Assembly (NCBI RefSeq): GCF_009906795.1
Contig: NZ_JAAALN010000004.1
Coordinates: forward strand, 1-64,000
DNA: 64,000 nucleotides
Direction of reading: 5' to 3'
Origin: Kineococcus siccus
GTDB lineage: Bacteria > Actinomycetota > Actinomycetes > Actinomycetales > Kineococcaceae
The first letter of the stretch is position 1, and each line of letters begins with the position of its first letter. Positions 26,656-35,546 of the stretch are shown piece after piece. The notes under the pieces were generated by a model. The model made no database searches. It was not told the DNA's origin and saw only the letters and a program-made list of their open reading frames with translations. The translations under genes were made by a program, and so were the position numbers.

Positions 26656-27782
26656 GCGCCCCCGAGCCCCGCACGGGCCCCGTCGGCATCGGCGTCGTCG
26701 GCGCCGGCGTCATCAGCGACACGTACCTCGCGAACCTCACGTCCTTCCCCGACGTCGTCGTGCACGCGATCGGCGACCTGTTCCCGGCGGCGGCGAAGAC
26801 CCGCGCCGAGCAGCACGGCATCGCCACGCACGGCGCGATCGACGCGGTGCTGGGGCACCCGGACGTCGAGATCGTCGTGAACCTGACGATCCCCGCCGCC
26901 CACGTCGAGGTGTCCTCGGCCGCCATCGCGGCGGGCAAGCACGTCTGGAGCGAGAAGCCGCTGACGCTGGACCGGGCGGGCGGCGAGACGCTGCTGCGCG
27001 AGGCCGAGGCGGCCGGCGTCCGGCTCGGCTGCGCGCCCGACACGTTCCTGGGCACGGGCCTGCAGACGGCGCTGAAGGCGATCGCGCGCGGTGACATCGG
27101 CACGCCGCTGTCGGCGCTGACCCTCATGCAGTCCCCCGGCCCCGAGTCCTGGCACCCGAACCCGGCGTTCCTGTTCCAGCACGGCGCCGGCCCGCTGTTC
27201 GACATCGGGCCGTACTACTGGACGACGCTGGTCCAGGCGTTCGGGCCCGTCGCCTCGGTCGCGGCCATCGCGTCGAAGGCGCAGGAGCGGCGGACCATCG
27301 GCTCGGGCCCGAAGGCGGGCGAGGTGTTCGACGTGACCGTCCCCACGCACGTCAACGCGATCGCGCAGTTCCAGGGCGGCCAGACCTCCCAGAGCATCTT
27401 CAGCTTCGACACCGCGGTGACGCGGACGCCGTTCCTGCAGATCAACGGCACCGAGGGCGTCCTCGAACTGCCCGACCCCAACATGTTCGACGGCGACCTC
27501 GTCCTGCTGCGACCGGGCGGGCACCGCTCGGAGCTGGTCACCACGACGACCAGCACGCGCGCGCAGTCCACGCGCGGCACGGGCGTCCTGGAGATGGCGC
27601 GCGCCATCCGCGAGGGCCGCCCGCACCGCGTGCAGGGGGCGCTCGCGCACCACGTCGTCGACATCCTCGTGTCGCTGGAGGAGGCCGGGGCGTCGAAGCA
27701 GTTCGTCGACGTCACGAGCACCGTCGAGGCCGCCCCGCCGCTGCCGGACGACTGGGACCCGACGGCCCGCACGGTCGACTGA
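26652..27782 (+). CDS. Gfo/Idh/MocA family dehydrogenase
   Basis: 376 residues. Rossmann start GIGVVGAGVISDTYL and the catalytic EKP motif in HVWSEKPLTLD (Lys present, unlike the relative at 15630-16859) are intact; the C-terminal domain contains the HGAGPLFDIGPYYWTTLVQ helix typical of the family. It probably oxidises a sugar or polyol with NAD(P). It is coupled to the isomerase gene by GTGA and ends at a strong hairpin. The candidate LacI-type site upstream suggests sugar control. Confidence 0.88.
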   Translation: MSAPEPRTGPVGIGVVGAGVISDTYLANLTSFPDVVVHAIGDLFPAAAKTRAEQHGIATHGAIDAVLGHPDVEIVVNLTIPAAHVEVSSAAIAAGKHVWSEKPLTLDRAGGETLLREAEAAGVRLGCAPDTFLGTGLQTALKAIARGDIGTPLSALTLMQSPGPESWHPNPAFLFQHGAGPLFDIGPYYWTTLVQAFGPVASVAAIASKAQERRTIGSGPKAGEVFDVTVPTHVNAIAQFQGGQTSQSIFSFDTAVTRTPFLQINGTEGVLELPDPNMFDGDLVLLRPGGHRSELVTTTTSTRAQSTRGTGVLEMARAIREGRPHRVQGALAHHVVDILVSLEEAGASKQFVDVTSTVEAAPPLPDDWDPTARTVD

Positions 27783-27790
27783 CCCCATCC

Positions 27791-27836
27791 ACCCGCGGTG
27801 ATCGTGCAGGTCCTTCCCTGCCCGGTCACCGCGGGT
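27791..27836 (+). terminator. Terminator after the isomerase/dehydrogenase operon
   Basis: ACCCGCGGTGA (27791-27801) pairs perfectly with TCACCGCGGGT (27826-27836), and GCAGG/CCTGC pair inside the loop. It lies 9 nt after the stop. Confidence 0.75.
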
Positions 27837-27978
27837 GCGGAGGTTCGGTGACGGCGGGTAGTTGATCGTGAACAACTGGTGGCGGGCCTCGGGCGACCGG
27901 ACGACGCGGGGTCATCCTCTCGGTTGATCCTCGGTACGCAGCGTCTCCGGGTCGCCCGGGGAGACTTACGCTGGCAGG

Positions 27979-28710
27979 GTGCCCCTCCTCGCCGAGCTCT
28001 CGGCTGCCCTGCCCGCCGCTGCGCCCGCGCTCCTCCCGGAGTGGCTCGAACCCTCGACGCTGCTGCAGACGCTGGGCGGCTGGTCGCTGTGGGGAGCCGC
28101 GGCCATCGTCTTCGCCGAGTGCGGTCTGCTGATCGGCTTCTTCCTGCCGGGTGACTCGCTGCTCTTCACGGTGGGGCTCTTCACCCACCAGGGCCTGGTC
28201 CCGCACTCCCTGTGGTTCGTGTGCCTGGTCCTGTCGGCGTGCGCCCTCGCCGGCAACATCTGCGGCTACGAGATCGGCCGCAAGGCGGGGCCCGCCATCT
28301 TCGACCGGCCGAACTCCCGGATCCTGCGCCGCAGCCACGTCGAGAAGACGCAGCAGTTCTTCCTCGTCCACGGCCCCCGCGCGATCATCCTGGCGCGCTT
28401 CGTCCCCATCGTGCGGACCTTCATCACCGTCGCGGCGGGCGCGGGGAAGATGCCGCGCCGCACGTTCTTCCTGTTCTCCGCCATCGGCGCTGTCGCGTGG
28501 GGCACGGGCGTCACGGTCCTGGGCTACGTCCTGGGCGGCATCCCGCTGATCCGGGACAACATCGAGCTGGGACTGCTGCTGCTCGTCGTCCTGTCCGTCG
28601 TGCCCGTCGGCATCGAGGTGCTCCGCGGACGCGCCAAGCAGCGCCGCGGCCAGGCCACCCTGCCGGCGCAGGAGCGCTCCACGACCGTGCGGGACGACGT
28701 CCGCCCCTGA
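27979..28710 (+). CDS. DedA family membrane protein
   Basis: 243 residues. The DedA/SNARE-associated domain shows FAECGLLIGFFLPGDSLLF, GYEIGRKAG and the conserved ARFVPIVRTF followed by AGAGKM. DedA proteins are thought to be lipid or undecaprenyl-phosphate flippases that maintain envelope lipids and the proton gradient. GTG start is 6 nt after TACGCT (27967-27972) with no ribosome site, so it is probably leaderless. A second DedA protein lies at 46989-47657, with only family-level similarity. Confidence 0.88.
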   Translation: MPLLAELSAALPAAAPALLPEWLEPSTLLQTLGGWSLWGAAAIVFAECGLLIGFFLPGDSLLFTVGLFTHQGLVPHSLWFVCLVLSACALAGNICGYEIGRKAGPAIFDRPNSRILRRSHVEKTQQFFLVHGPRAIILARFVPIVRTFITVAAGAGKMPRRTFFLFSAIGAVAWGTGVTVLGYVLGGIPLIRDNIELGLLLLVVLSVVPVGIEVLRGRAKQRRGQATLPAQERSTTVRDDVRP

Positions 28711-28747
28711 CGTCCGCGTGCGGCGGCCTCACCCGACCCCGCCACGG

Positions 28748-29377
28748 TCACCCGGTGCGCAGGAGCGTCACGAGGGACCGGGTCACCACCTCGCGCGGGT
28801 CCGGCTCGTCCGAGGTGGCCCACCAGATCAGGGCGGCTGACACCGCCGCCAGGACGGCGTGCCCGACGCTGTGAGCGATCGCCGGGTCTGCGTTCCCGTC
28901 CTGGTGCGCCGTGACGAAGTCCGCGACGGCCTGCACCGCCGCGCCCTGCTCGACGAGCAGGTGGGCGTGCAGCGCGGGCGTGCTGCCGATCACCTCCAGT
29001 CGACGACGCAGCAGGTCGACGTCGTCGTCGGGGTAGCGCAGCGACCGCGGGAGGGTCTGCACGAGCGCCTCCCGCCAGCCCACCTCGGGCGCCACGTCCG
29101 CCAGGGCGGTCCGGACCGCGTCGGTGGCCTCCACCTCCCCGTCCCAGACGATGGCGTTCTTGGAGCGGTAGTAGCTGAAGAGGGTGCGCCGGGCGACCCC
29201 GGCGGCCCGGGCGACGTCGTCCATCGTGGTCGCCTCGAACCCCCGCTCGGCGAACAGCCGCAGCGCTGCGGAGGCGATCGCGGCGGCCGACGTCGCCGGC
29301 GGCCGGCCCGGGGCGCGTCCGGTCGGGGGACGGTCCTCCCCCGTTTGATGCACCGAGTGCTTCAATGGCCCCACCAT
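28748..29377 (-). CDS. TetR family transcriptional regulator
   Basis: About 209 residues. The HTH is ALRLFAERGFEATTMDDVARAAGVARRTLFSYYRSKN; the RRTLFxYYxSKNxIxW pattern resembles MftR-like regulators, but no mycofactocin genes are present. The C-terminal domain would bind an unknown ligand. The gene is divergent from the SDR and separated from it by a palindrome. The start is uncertain: ATG at 29377 (used) or GTG at 29353 inside the palindrome; neither has a strong ribosome site. Confidence 0.8.
   Translation of the reverse strand: MVGPLKHSVHQTGEDRPPTGRAPGRPPATSAAAIASAALRLFAERGFEATTMDDVARAAGVARRTLFSYYRSKNAIVWDGEVEATDAVRTALADVAPEVGWREALVQTLPRSLRYPDDDVDLLRRRLEVIGSTPALHAHLLVEQGAAVQAVADFVTAHQDGNADPAIAHSVGHAVLAAVSAALIWWATSDEPDPREVVTRSLVTLLRTG
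29345..29365. promoter_or_regulatory. Palindromic operator between TetR and SDR genes
   Basis: TTGATGCAC-N3-GTGCTTCAA, 8 of 9 positions symmetric, lies between or at the starts of the divergent genes and 36 nt before the SDR start. It is the expected binding site for the adjacent TetR. Confidence 0.55.
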
Positions 29378-29400
29378 TTCCGATCGTCGAGGAGGACGTC

Positions 29401-30228
29401 GTGTCCACCACCCCCACCGCCAGCGCCGCTGCGACTCCGGAGTTCCCGGAGCAGTCTGCCGCGCCGGGCTCACCCGCTCACCTCCCCGGCCGCTTCGCGG
29501 GCCGGACGGCCGTCGTCACCGGCGCCGGCTCCGGCATCGGGCGCGCCACCGCGCTCCGCCTGGCCCGGGAGGGTGCGCGGGTCGTCGCCGCCGACGTCGT
29601 CGCCGACCGCCTCGACGCCCTGGTCGCCGCGCACCCCGACCTGCCCCTGGTCCCCGTCGTGGGCGACATCACCGGGGAGGACGGCGTGCGGGCCGTCGTC
29701 GAGGCCGCCGAGGGCCGGGTCGACGCCCTGGCCAACGTCGCCGGGATCATGGACGCCTTCCTGCCGCCCGCCGAGGTGGACGACGCCACCTGGGACCGGG
29801 TGCTCGCCGTGAACCTCACGGCCCCCATGCGCCTGATCCGGGCGGTACTGCCGCTCATGCTGCAGGCCGGCGGGGGCGCCATCGTCAACGTGTCGTCCGA
29901 GGCCTCGCTGCGCGCCTCCGCCTCGGGGGTGGCCTACACCGCGTCCAAGCACGCGGTGAACGGCCTGACCAAGAGCGTCGCCGTCTTCTACGGCGGGCAG
30001 GGCATCCGGGCCAACGCCGTCGCCCCGGGCGCGGTCGCCACGAACATCGAGGCACCGATGCGGTCCGAGCACGCCGCGCGGGTCGTCGGCCCGATCATGC
30101 AGGCGACCGTGCCCGCCCCCGCCACCGCGGACCAGCTCGCGGCCAGCATCACCTGGTTGCTGAGCGACGACGCCGCCAACGTCAACGGCGTCGTCCTGCC
30201 CTCCGACGGCGGCTGGTCCGCCATCTGA
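29401..30228 (+). CDS. Short-chain dehydrogenase/reductase
   Basis: 275 residues with a 30-residue N-terminal extension. Classical SDR motifs: TGAGSGIG (40-47), ANVAG (111-115), Ser166, Tyr179 and Lys183 (YTASK). The C-terminus ends in the usual VVLPSDGGWSAI. It reduces or oxidises an alcohol/ketone with NAD(P); substrate unknown. GTG start with GAGGAGG 7 nt upstream; an ATG at 29365 is in frame but falls in the palindrome and lacks a ribosome site. The neighbouring TetR probably controls it. Confidence 0.88.
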   Translation: MSTTPTASAAATPEFPEQSAAPGSPAHLPGRFAGRTAVVTGAGSGIGRATALRLAREGARVVAADVVADRLDALVAAHPDLPLVPVVGDITGEDGVRAVVEAAEGRVDALANVAGIMDAFLPPAEVDDATWDRVLAVNLTAPMRLIRAVLPLMLQAGGGAIVNVSSEASLRASASGVAYTASKHAVNGLTKSVAVFYGGQGIRANAVAPGAVATNIEAPMRSEHAARVVGPIMQATVPAPATADQLAASITWLLSDDAANVNGVVLPSDGGWSAI

Positions 30229-30494
30229 CGGGTGGTGGTCAGGCGCTCCCGGCGTCGGCGATGAGCCAGGGTTCCGCACCGCTGTCCCGGATGGCGGCGG
30301 AGGACGCCTGACGTCTGGCGGAGGCGCTGCAGGCGGTCCGGAGGGGCGAGGGGCCACGCTGATCCGCTGACCCGGCCAGGTGTCGTCCGTCCAGCGGCAC
30401 CGGTCACGGGTCTCCTGCCGGCGCTCCGCCTGCCGTCATCGACCTCGTCGTCGACGACCTGCTGAGCTCGATTCGTGGCGGGCGCCCCCGTCCG

Positions 30495-30800
30495 TCAGCC
30501 AGCAGCCGACGCAGGGACGCCAGGTGTTCCCCCGTCACCGAGCGAGGGGTCCTCGCCGTACAGGCGCAGCAGACCTCGCGCACCACCATCGCCGGCTTCG
30601 GCGTAGACGACGAAGACGCGTCCCTCCGCGTGGTGGTGCGCCCACGTCAAGACCTCGCCGACGTCGTCGGCGTGGGTGATCCGCCGCTCGTCGCAGGCCT
30701 GGGCAGCGCTCGGCCCCGGGAGGCCCCAGAAGTAGACGCGGTAGACCGGCTGCACGATCTCCCAGCTGATGTCGCGGGGATCTACGCCGTGGACGTCCAC
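30495..30800 (-). CDS. Actinobacterial hypothetical protein
   Basis: About 101 residues. The core VYRVYFWGLPGPSAAQACDERRI with VGEVLTWAHHHAEGRVFVVYAEA and GLLRLYGEDP resembles a family of short uncharacterised actinobacterial proteins. It is acidic and has no signal peptide or membrane segment. The GTG start at 30800 is chosen because the sequence before it loses protein-like character. Start of the accessory region; 30229-30494 holds nothing I can recognise. Confidence 0.6.
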   Translation of the reverse strand: MDVHGVDPRDISWEIVQPVYRVYFWGLPGPSAAQACDERRITHADDVGEVLTWAHHHAEGRVFVVYAEAGDGGARGLLRLYGEDPSLGDGGTPGVPASAAG

Positions 30801-31216
30801 CTCACCATGGTGGCAGGGGGCACGCTCGCCCGAGGCAGGACGTCCGGCACGCCGTCGGCCGCACGACGGCGCGCACAGGCCGCCGCAGCCTGGCGTCCGC
30901 GACGTCAGCGGCTGCTCCACGAGCAGCTGCGCGCCCCTGACCATCGTGGCGGACCTGGCCGGGGCTCGCGTCGCCACCCGGCACGTCCACGGCCGGAACG
31001 ACCGCGACGACACCGCAGTGGGCGGACCGTCGCGGCGATCAAGGCGTCACGTCAGCCGAGCAACGACAGCAGGTACCGCGGGAAGGGATCAATCCCCCTG
31101 CTGCTCGTCCGGCGTTCACTCGCGAGCGGCGGCAGCTCCGCACGAGGCACGATGATGTCCTCACAGCGTCCTCACCGGCCGTTGCCAGCCACCCTCACAC
31201 CTCTCCAGGAGCCGTT
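30801..31216. other. Gene-poor stretch before the 5'-nucleotidase
   Basis: About 420 nt with no convincing gene on either strand. It contains only a candidate PHO-box-like repeat near its end. Confidence 0.5.
31159..31180 (+). promoter_or_regulatory. PHO-box-like 11-nt direct repeat
   Basis: Two adjacent 11-nt units beginning CCTCAC (31159-31169, 31170-31180) resemble the TCAC-core direct repeats bound by PhoP in actinobacteria. The position, 40 nt before a 5'-nucleotidase gene, fits phosphate control; the match to consensus is only partial. Confidence 0.35.
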
Positions 31217-31219
31217 GTG

Positions 31220-32992
31220 ATGACCTCCCCCTTGCGCCGCCTGGCTCTGGCCGGCGTCGTGACCTTGGCCGCCGGCGCCTTGACGGCCGCCGCGGACCCC
31301 GATCCCAGCACCGCCGGTCGCAGCAGCGGTGGGTCGAAGTCGGTGCAGGTCCAGCTGCTCGCCCTCAACGACTTCCACGGCAACCTCGAAGCACCCACCG
31401 GTTCCGGGGGTCGCATCCAGACCGGGGTCAACCCCGACGGCAGCGCCGTGAACGTCGACGCGGGGGGTGTGGAGTACCTGTCGACCCAGCTGCGTCAGCT
31501 CGCTGCCGAGCAGAAGAAGCAGAACACCATCACCGTGGCCGCCGGGGACCTCATCGGTGCCTCACCGCTGCTGTCGGCCGCCTTCCACGACGAGCCGAGC
31601 ATCGAGGCCCTGGGCCTGGCCGGCCTGGACTACGCCAGCGTCGGCAACCACGAGTTCGACGAGGGTGCTGATGAGCTGCTGCGCATCCAGAACGGCGGCT
31701 GTCACCCCGTCGACGGCTGCGCCGACGGCACCCCCTACGACGGCGCGGACTTCCAGTACCTCTCGGCCAACGCCTTCGTCACCGAGACCGGGGAGCCGCT
31801 GCTGGCCCCCTACGCCATCCACAAGGTGCAAGGCGTCGAGGTCGGCTTCATCGGCATGACCCTGGAAGGCACCGAGGACATCGTCAGCCAGCAGGGCGTG
31901 GCCGGTCTCGACTTCGCCGACGAGGTCGAGACCGCGAACCGCTACGCGGCCGAACTGCGCGGCCAGGGTGTGGAGTCCATCGTGGTGCTGCTGCACCAAG
32001 GTGGTCAGCAGAGCGGACCCGACGCCTGGGACGTCAACGGCTGCAACGGGTTGACCGGACCGATCGTGGACATCGCGAACGGGATGAGCGACGCCGTCGA
32101 CGTCGTCGTCAGCGGGCACACCCACCAGGCCTACAACTGCGTGATCGACGGCAAGCTCGTCACCAGTGCCAGCTCCGCCGGCCGCCTGGTCACCGACATC
32201 GACCTGACCATCGACCGGCGCAGCGGCGACGTCACCTCGGCGGCGGCGGACAACGTCGTGGTCACCCGCGACGTCCCCGAGGACCCCACGCAGAGCGCGC
32301 TGATCGAGCGCTACCGCACCGCACTCGGCCCGATCGCCACCGAGCAGGTCGGCGTCGCCGCCCAGGACCTGACCCGCACCCAGGAGCAGCTGTTCCCCAG
32401 CGGCACCTCTTCCACCGGCGCCCCGCTGTTCGCCCTGGGCGAGTCGGCACTGGGCAACGTCATCGCCGATGCCCAGCTCGCCGCCACCGACGACGAGACC
32501 GGCGCCGTGGCGGCACTGATGAACCCCGGTGGGGTCCGCGCCGACGTGGCCGTCGGCCCGGTGACCTACGAAGAAGCGTTCACCGTGCAGCCCTTCGCCA
32601 ACAACCTCGTCACCCTCGACGTCACCGGCGCTCAGCTGCAGTGCCTGCTCGAGCAGCAGTTCCAGGTGGGGCGGACCCTCTACCCCTCGGCCACCCTCAC
32701 CTACACCGTCGACGCCACCGGCACGAGCGCTGCGACCGGCACCGACCCGTGCACCGGCAGCCGGGTGATCGACCAGAGCGTTGCCATCGCCGGGCAGCCG
32801 GTCACCCCTGACGCCACCTACCGCATCACCGTGAACAACTTCCTGGCCGGCGGTGGTGACGGGTTCAGCGTCCTGACCGGAGCCACCGGCGCGGTGACCG
32901 GACCCATCGACCTCGACGCCTTCACCGCCTACCTGGGCGCCACGTCCCCGGTCAGCGCCCCCGCACTGGAGCGCATCAGCGTCCAGAACTGA
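31220..32992 (+). CDS. Secreted bifunctional metallophosphatase/5'-nucleotidase (UshA/YfkN type)
   Basis: 590 residues. A signal peptide (about 1-27) is followed by a metallophosphatase domain: LLALNDFHGNLE, VAAGDLIGASPLL, VGNHEFDEGADELL and VVSGHTHQAYN supply the two-metal site. The C-terminal 5'-nucleotidase domain has LGESALGNVIADAQL, NPGGVRADV, YEEAFTVQPFANNLV and NFLAGGGDGF. It hydrolyses extracellular nucleotides or UDP-sugars for phosphate and nucleoside salvage. The ATG has AGGAG 8 nt upstream; GTG at 31217 is an alternative. A double hairpin follows. Confidence 0.9.
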   Translation: MTSPLRRLALAGVVTLAAGALTAAADPDPSTAGRSSGGSKSVQVQLLALNDFHGNLEAPTGSGGRIQTGVNPDGSAVNVDAGGVEYLSTQLRQLAAEQKKQNTITVAAGDLIGASPLLSAAFHDEPSIEALGLAGLDYASVGNHEFDEGADELLRIQNGGCHPVDGCADGTPYDGADFQYLSANAFVTETGEPLLAPYAIHKVQGVEVGFIGMTLEGTEDIVSQQGVAGLDFADEVETANRYAAELRGQGVESIVVLLHQGGQQSGPDAWDVNGCNGLTGPIVDIANGMSDAVDVVVSGHTHQAYNCVIDGKLVTSASSAGRLVTDIDLTIDRRSGDVTSAAADNVVVTRDVPEDPTQSALIERYRTALGPIATEQVGVAAQDLTRTQEQLFPSGTSSTGAPLFALGESALGNVIADAQLAATDDETGAVAALMNPGGVRADVAVGPVTYEEAFTVQPFANNLVTLDVTGAQLQCLLEQQFQVGRTLYPSATLTYTVDATGTSAATGTDPCTGSRVIDQSVAIAGQPVTPDATYRITVNNFLAGGGDGFSVLTGATGAVTGPIDLDAFTAYLGATSPVSAPALERISVQN

Positions 32993-32999
32993 TCACCGC

Positions 33000-33060
33000 A
33001 CGAGCTCCGGCTCGTCGACGGTGGACCTGGTGGCCGGGCGCAGACGGTTGCGCCCGGCCA
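33000..33060 (+). terminator. Two tandem hairpins after the 5'-nucleotidase
   Basis: The first is ACGAGC-TCCG-GCTCGT (33000-33015). The second has a perfect 12-bp stem, TGGCCGGGCGCA and TGCGCCCGGCCA, with a 6-nt loop (33031-33060). Both lie within 70 nt of the stop. Confidence 0.75.
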
Positions 33061-33718
33061 TCCTCGATCCTCCCTGTCCACGTCCAGGGTGAACGGTGAG
33101 CCTCTTGGCCCTTGATGGTCGAGTCATGGCACCGAGCGTGCGACGCGCGGTCGGGCCGCGCTGCGAGCCGTGCCCGGTCGTGAGGCGATCTACCTCACCC
33201 ACAGCCCCGACGTGCCACCGTGCCGGGTGGTCGCCCCGCAACACAGGGGAAGGCACCGGGGTGCGGTCGGCGACCACGTCGCATGGTGCGGGACCTGCGG
33301 CAGGTCGTGGGCCCGTCCGGCTCGCCAGTCCGGCGCCGGCCATCGATGGTGACTTCACCGCCCGAGGCAGCGCGCACGAGATCGCGCTCGTGATCGACCG
33401 ACGGCCAGAACGAGAACTCGACACACCCACCCGGGGTGGACGATGCGGCGGTCCGCCTGCCTTCTGCATGAGCCGCGTCAGCCACCGTCAGCCCACGCCG
33501 CACGCCGATCGAGCACTGTCAGCTGTGCAGGACTGCGGAGGACAGTCAGCAGCACCTGCGCGGCCGAGTCGGGGCGGTCAGGCATGCCGTTCCGCAGGGC
33601 GGACGAGTTAGTGTCCCCGACTCCCTGTGCGACGACTGGATCCCGTGAGGGCGTCGAGATCGACGAGGACGTCGGATCCACGGCGGTTGGAGTCACGTGC
33701 GTGCGGCCGGCACGGCCA
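33061..33718. other. Gene-poor stretch
   Basis: About 660 nt with open frames on both strands but none with convincing coding character or family resemblance. A short protein-like patch on the minus strand near 33350-33430 may be a decayed gene. Confidence 0.5.
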
Positions 33719-34219
33719 TCAGACGTGCAGAGCCGCCGGCCAGACCTCGGCAAGCAGCCTGTTGAGCATCGGATCGTTGCTGTCGTCCAGGTACGGCGTC
33801 TGGTCCGGATCGCGGACGACGGCAACGCCTCGTGCATCCAGCGCTTGCCCCGGCGGGATGTCGTTGGCCAGGCGACCTTCTAGGCGCAGCTGGGAGTACT
33901 GCGGGCCAGTCCAGGCCAGAAAGGCTCGGTGCATGTCATGGAGTTCGACGCGGAACCACACGCTGTAGGTGATGGTGCTCAGGTCATCGAGCCGGATCGG
34001 CAACAGCACGCGCACGAAGGCCGCCTCTGACGTCTGCATCATCACTGATGACTCCACCGTGTCGTGGCTCAACCACAACTCCTCGATCCTCAAACCGTGC
34101 TGAGCGGCCTCGAGAAGCGCGTCGGGCCACGAGAAGCGCACGTGACGGTCCGTCGCTGAGGCTGGCCGCCCGCACAGCTGGCAGGCTTCGCCGTCCACGT
34201 GGTCGTGATCCCAAGACAC
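33719..34219 (-). CDS. DUF2199 domain-containing protein
   Basis: 166 residues. The N-terminal CQLCGRPASATDRHVRF zinc-finger-like pair of cysteines, then LWLSHDTVESS, RVLLPIRLDDL, YSVWFRVELHDM and GRLANDIPPG follow the DUF2199 pattern. It is a cytoplasmic protein of unknown function, found scattered in actinobacteria and proteobacteria. GTG at 34219 is the best start before the first Cys pair; no good ribosome site is visible. Confidence 0.75.
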   Translation of the reverse strand: MSWDHDHVDGEACQLCGRPASATDRHVRFSWPDALLEAAQHGLRIEELWLSHDTVESSVMMQTSEAAFVRVLLPIRLDDLSTITYSVWFRVELHDMHRAFLAWTGPQYSQLRLEGRLANDIPPGQALDARGVAVVRDPDQTPYLDDSNDPMLNRLLAEVWPAALHV

Positions 34220-34279
34220 GAACTCAGGATCACAGCCCTCGGTAGGTGCACGCAGGCGAACGGCAGTTGCCAGGCCACG

Positions 34280-34507
34280 ATGGCGGTGCGGGCCGTCGAT
34301 GTCACCGTCGACGGCCAGGAGGTGCAGGCCCAGCGGTACCGTCATGACGGGAACGAGTGGTGGGTTGTCGGCGCCGATCTGCGCGACCTGGGTGTCTGCG
34401 TGGTGAGCCACGGTTGGCAGGTGGCGGACCACGGGCTCGTCGCTCTCGCCCCTGACCTTTCGGGCTGCACCGCGAGGCCACCTCACCTCCGAGTCGGCGA
34501 CGCCTGA
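34280..34507 (+). CDS. Small hypothetical protein
   Basis: 75 residues. Residues 3-60 (VRAVDVTVDGQEVQAQRY, then WWVVGADLRDL and VSHGWQVADHGLVAL) look like a short beta-rich protein, while the last dozen residues look unlike coding sequence, so a frameshift near the end is possible. Divergent from the DUF2199 gene. Family unknown. Confidence 0.45.
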   Translation: MAVRAVDVTVDGQEVQAQRYRHDGNEWWVVGADLRDLGVCVVSHGWQVADHGLVALAPDLSGCTARPPHLRVGDA

Positions 34508-34594
34508 GCAGCCGCCTGAGGATGCGCTCGGTCATCCCTCCGCCGAGTTCCGCAAGTCCTGGCCACCCTCGCCCCCGGCGGTCATCCTGATCGC

Positions 34595-34978
34595 ATGCCC
34601 GAGCTCAGCGGTCCGCCCTACCAGGACTACCTGCCACCAGAGCTGCGGGCCCAGACCGCCGAAGACCGTGCCCGACTCCTGGAACAGGCGAGCCGACCCG
34701 ACACGTACCCGCCACCCCGGCCCGGGCACGGCACCGTGTGGGTCACGCCACCCCACGACGACGACGTCTGGAGCGGTAGCTGGCAGGACGGCGGCAACCG
34801 CATGAGCGAGGTCGCGGGCTCCTACCGCCAGGTCCGCGACTGGGTCGAGAACCAGCCGGCGGCGACCAAGGTCATCTTCATCGCCTCCCTCGGTGATCAC
34901 GCCGAGATCGACGACGACGCCTGGGAGCGAGCTCGCCGGCGTGGCTCGGGCCCGACTCCCATCCGCTTCGACGGGTGA
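34595..34978 (+). CDS. Hypothetical protein
   Basis: 127 residues, hydrophilic. Segments PELSGPPYQDYLPPELRAQ, GTVWVTPPHDDDVWSGSW and QVRDWVENQPAATKVIFI suggest a compact alpha/beta protein. No motif that I recognise. ATG start with CATCCT 6 nt upstream and no ribosome site. Confidence 0.6.
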   Translation: MPELSGPPYQDYLPPELRAQTAEDRARLLEQASRPDTYPPPRPGHGTVWVTPPHDDDVWSGSWQDGGNRMSEVAGSYRQVRDWVENQPAATKVIFIASLGDHAEIDDDAWERARRRGSGPTPIRFDG

Positions 34979-35057
34979 TCGTGATCTGATGACGACACCG
35001 TCATCACGCTTCTCGACCGATGACGGACGACGCCCTGCGGCCGAACACCTTCTCCTC

Positions 35058-35546
35058 TCAGGGCTGACGCAGCCGTGCGAGGGCGACGGTCAAGCGCTGC
35101 ACACCCTCATCCGGCATCCCCCGCAGCGACCGCCGACGCAGATGCCCTTCCAGCGGCAACCGGATCGAGGGCTCGTCGTCCCAACGTCCCCGGACCTTCA
35201 CGTCCGCCACCTCGGACCACGCCACCAGCGGCCCGAACCGCACAAAGGTGCGCAACCGCACACCGTGTCCCAGCAACGCGATGGCGGGGGGCCGGAACAC
35301 GAGCAGGCCCACGAGGACGGCACCGAAGAGGGCAGGAACCAAGTCCACCACGACCTCGGCGACCACAGGCCAGTCGTCGAGGATCCGAGGGATGGAAGAG
35401 CCGGTGACGGCGACGAAGCAGCCGATGACCACTCGCCGGAGACTGCTCGACGTCTGGAGGACGTAGATCGGCTTCAGCCCGCTCAAGTCCAGCCCAGGAG
35501 CGGATGACTCGTGGCTGAGGGCAGGTTCTCGGTGATCGTCGCGCAC
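35058..35546 (-). CDS. Membrane-anchored bacterial PH-domain protein (paralogue of 45407-45853)
   Basis: 162 residues. Two hydrophobic segments (about 40-60 and 68-92) precede a PH-like beta domain (VRLRTFVRFGPLVAWSEVADVKV). The start VRDDHREPA...LDLSGLKPIY aligns with VDDHRGGTPDLTGLEPRY of the gene at 45407, and both share W(S/A)(E/Q)V and GMP(D/A)(E/D) near the end. GTG start is 6 nt after CAGAGT, as in the paralogue (CACCGT). Function unknown. Confidence 0.65.
   Translation of the reverse strand: MRDDHREPALSHESSAPGLDLSGLKPIYVLQTSSSLRRVVIGCFVAVTGSSIPRILDDWPVVAEVVVDLVPALFGAVLVGLLVFRPPAIALLGHGVRLRTFVRFGPLVAWSEVADVKVRGRWDDEPSIRLPLEGHLRRRSLRGMPDEGVQRLTVALARLRQP

Noticed and set aside
33195-33503. 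Minus-strand 102-codon gene
   Set aside because: Only a short patch looks protein-like and no ribosome site or family was seen.
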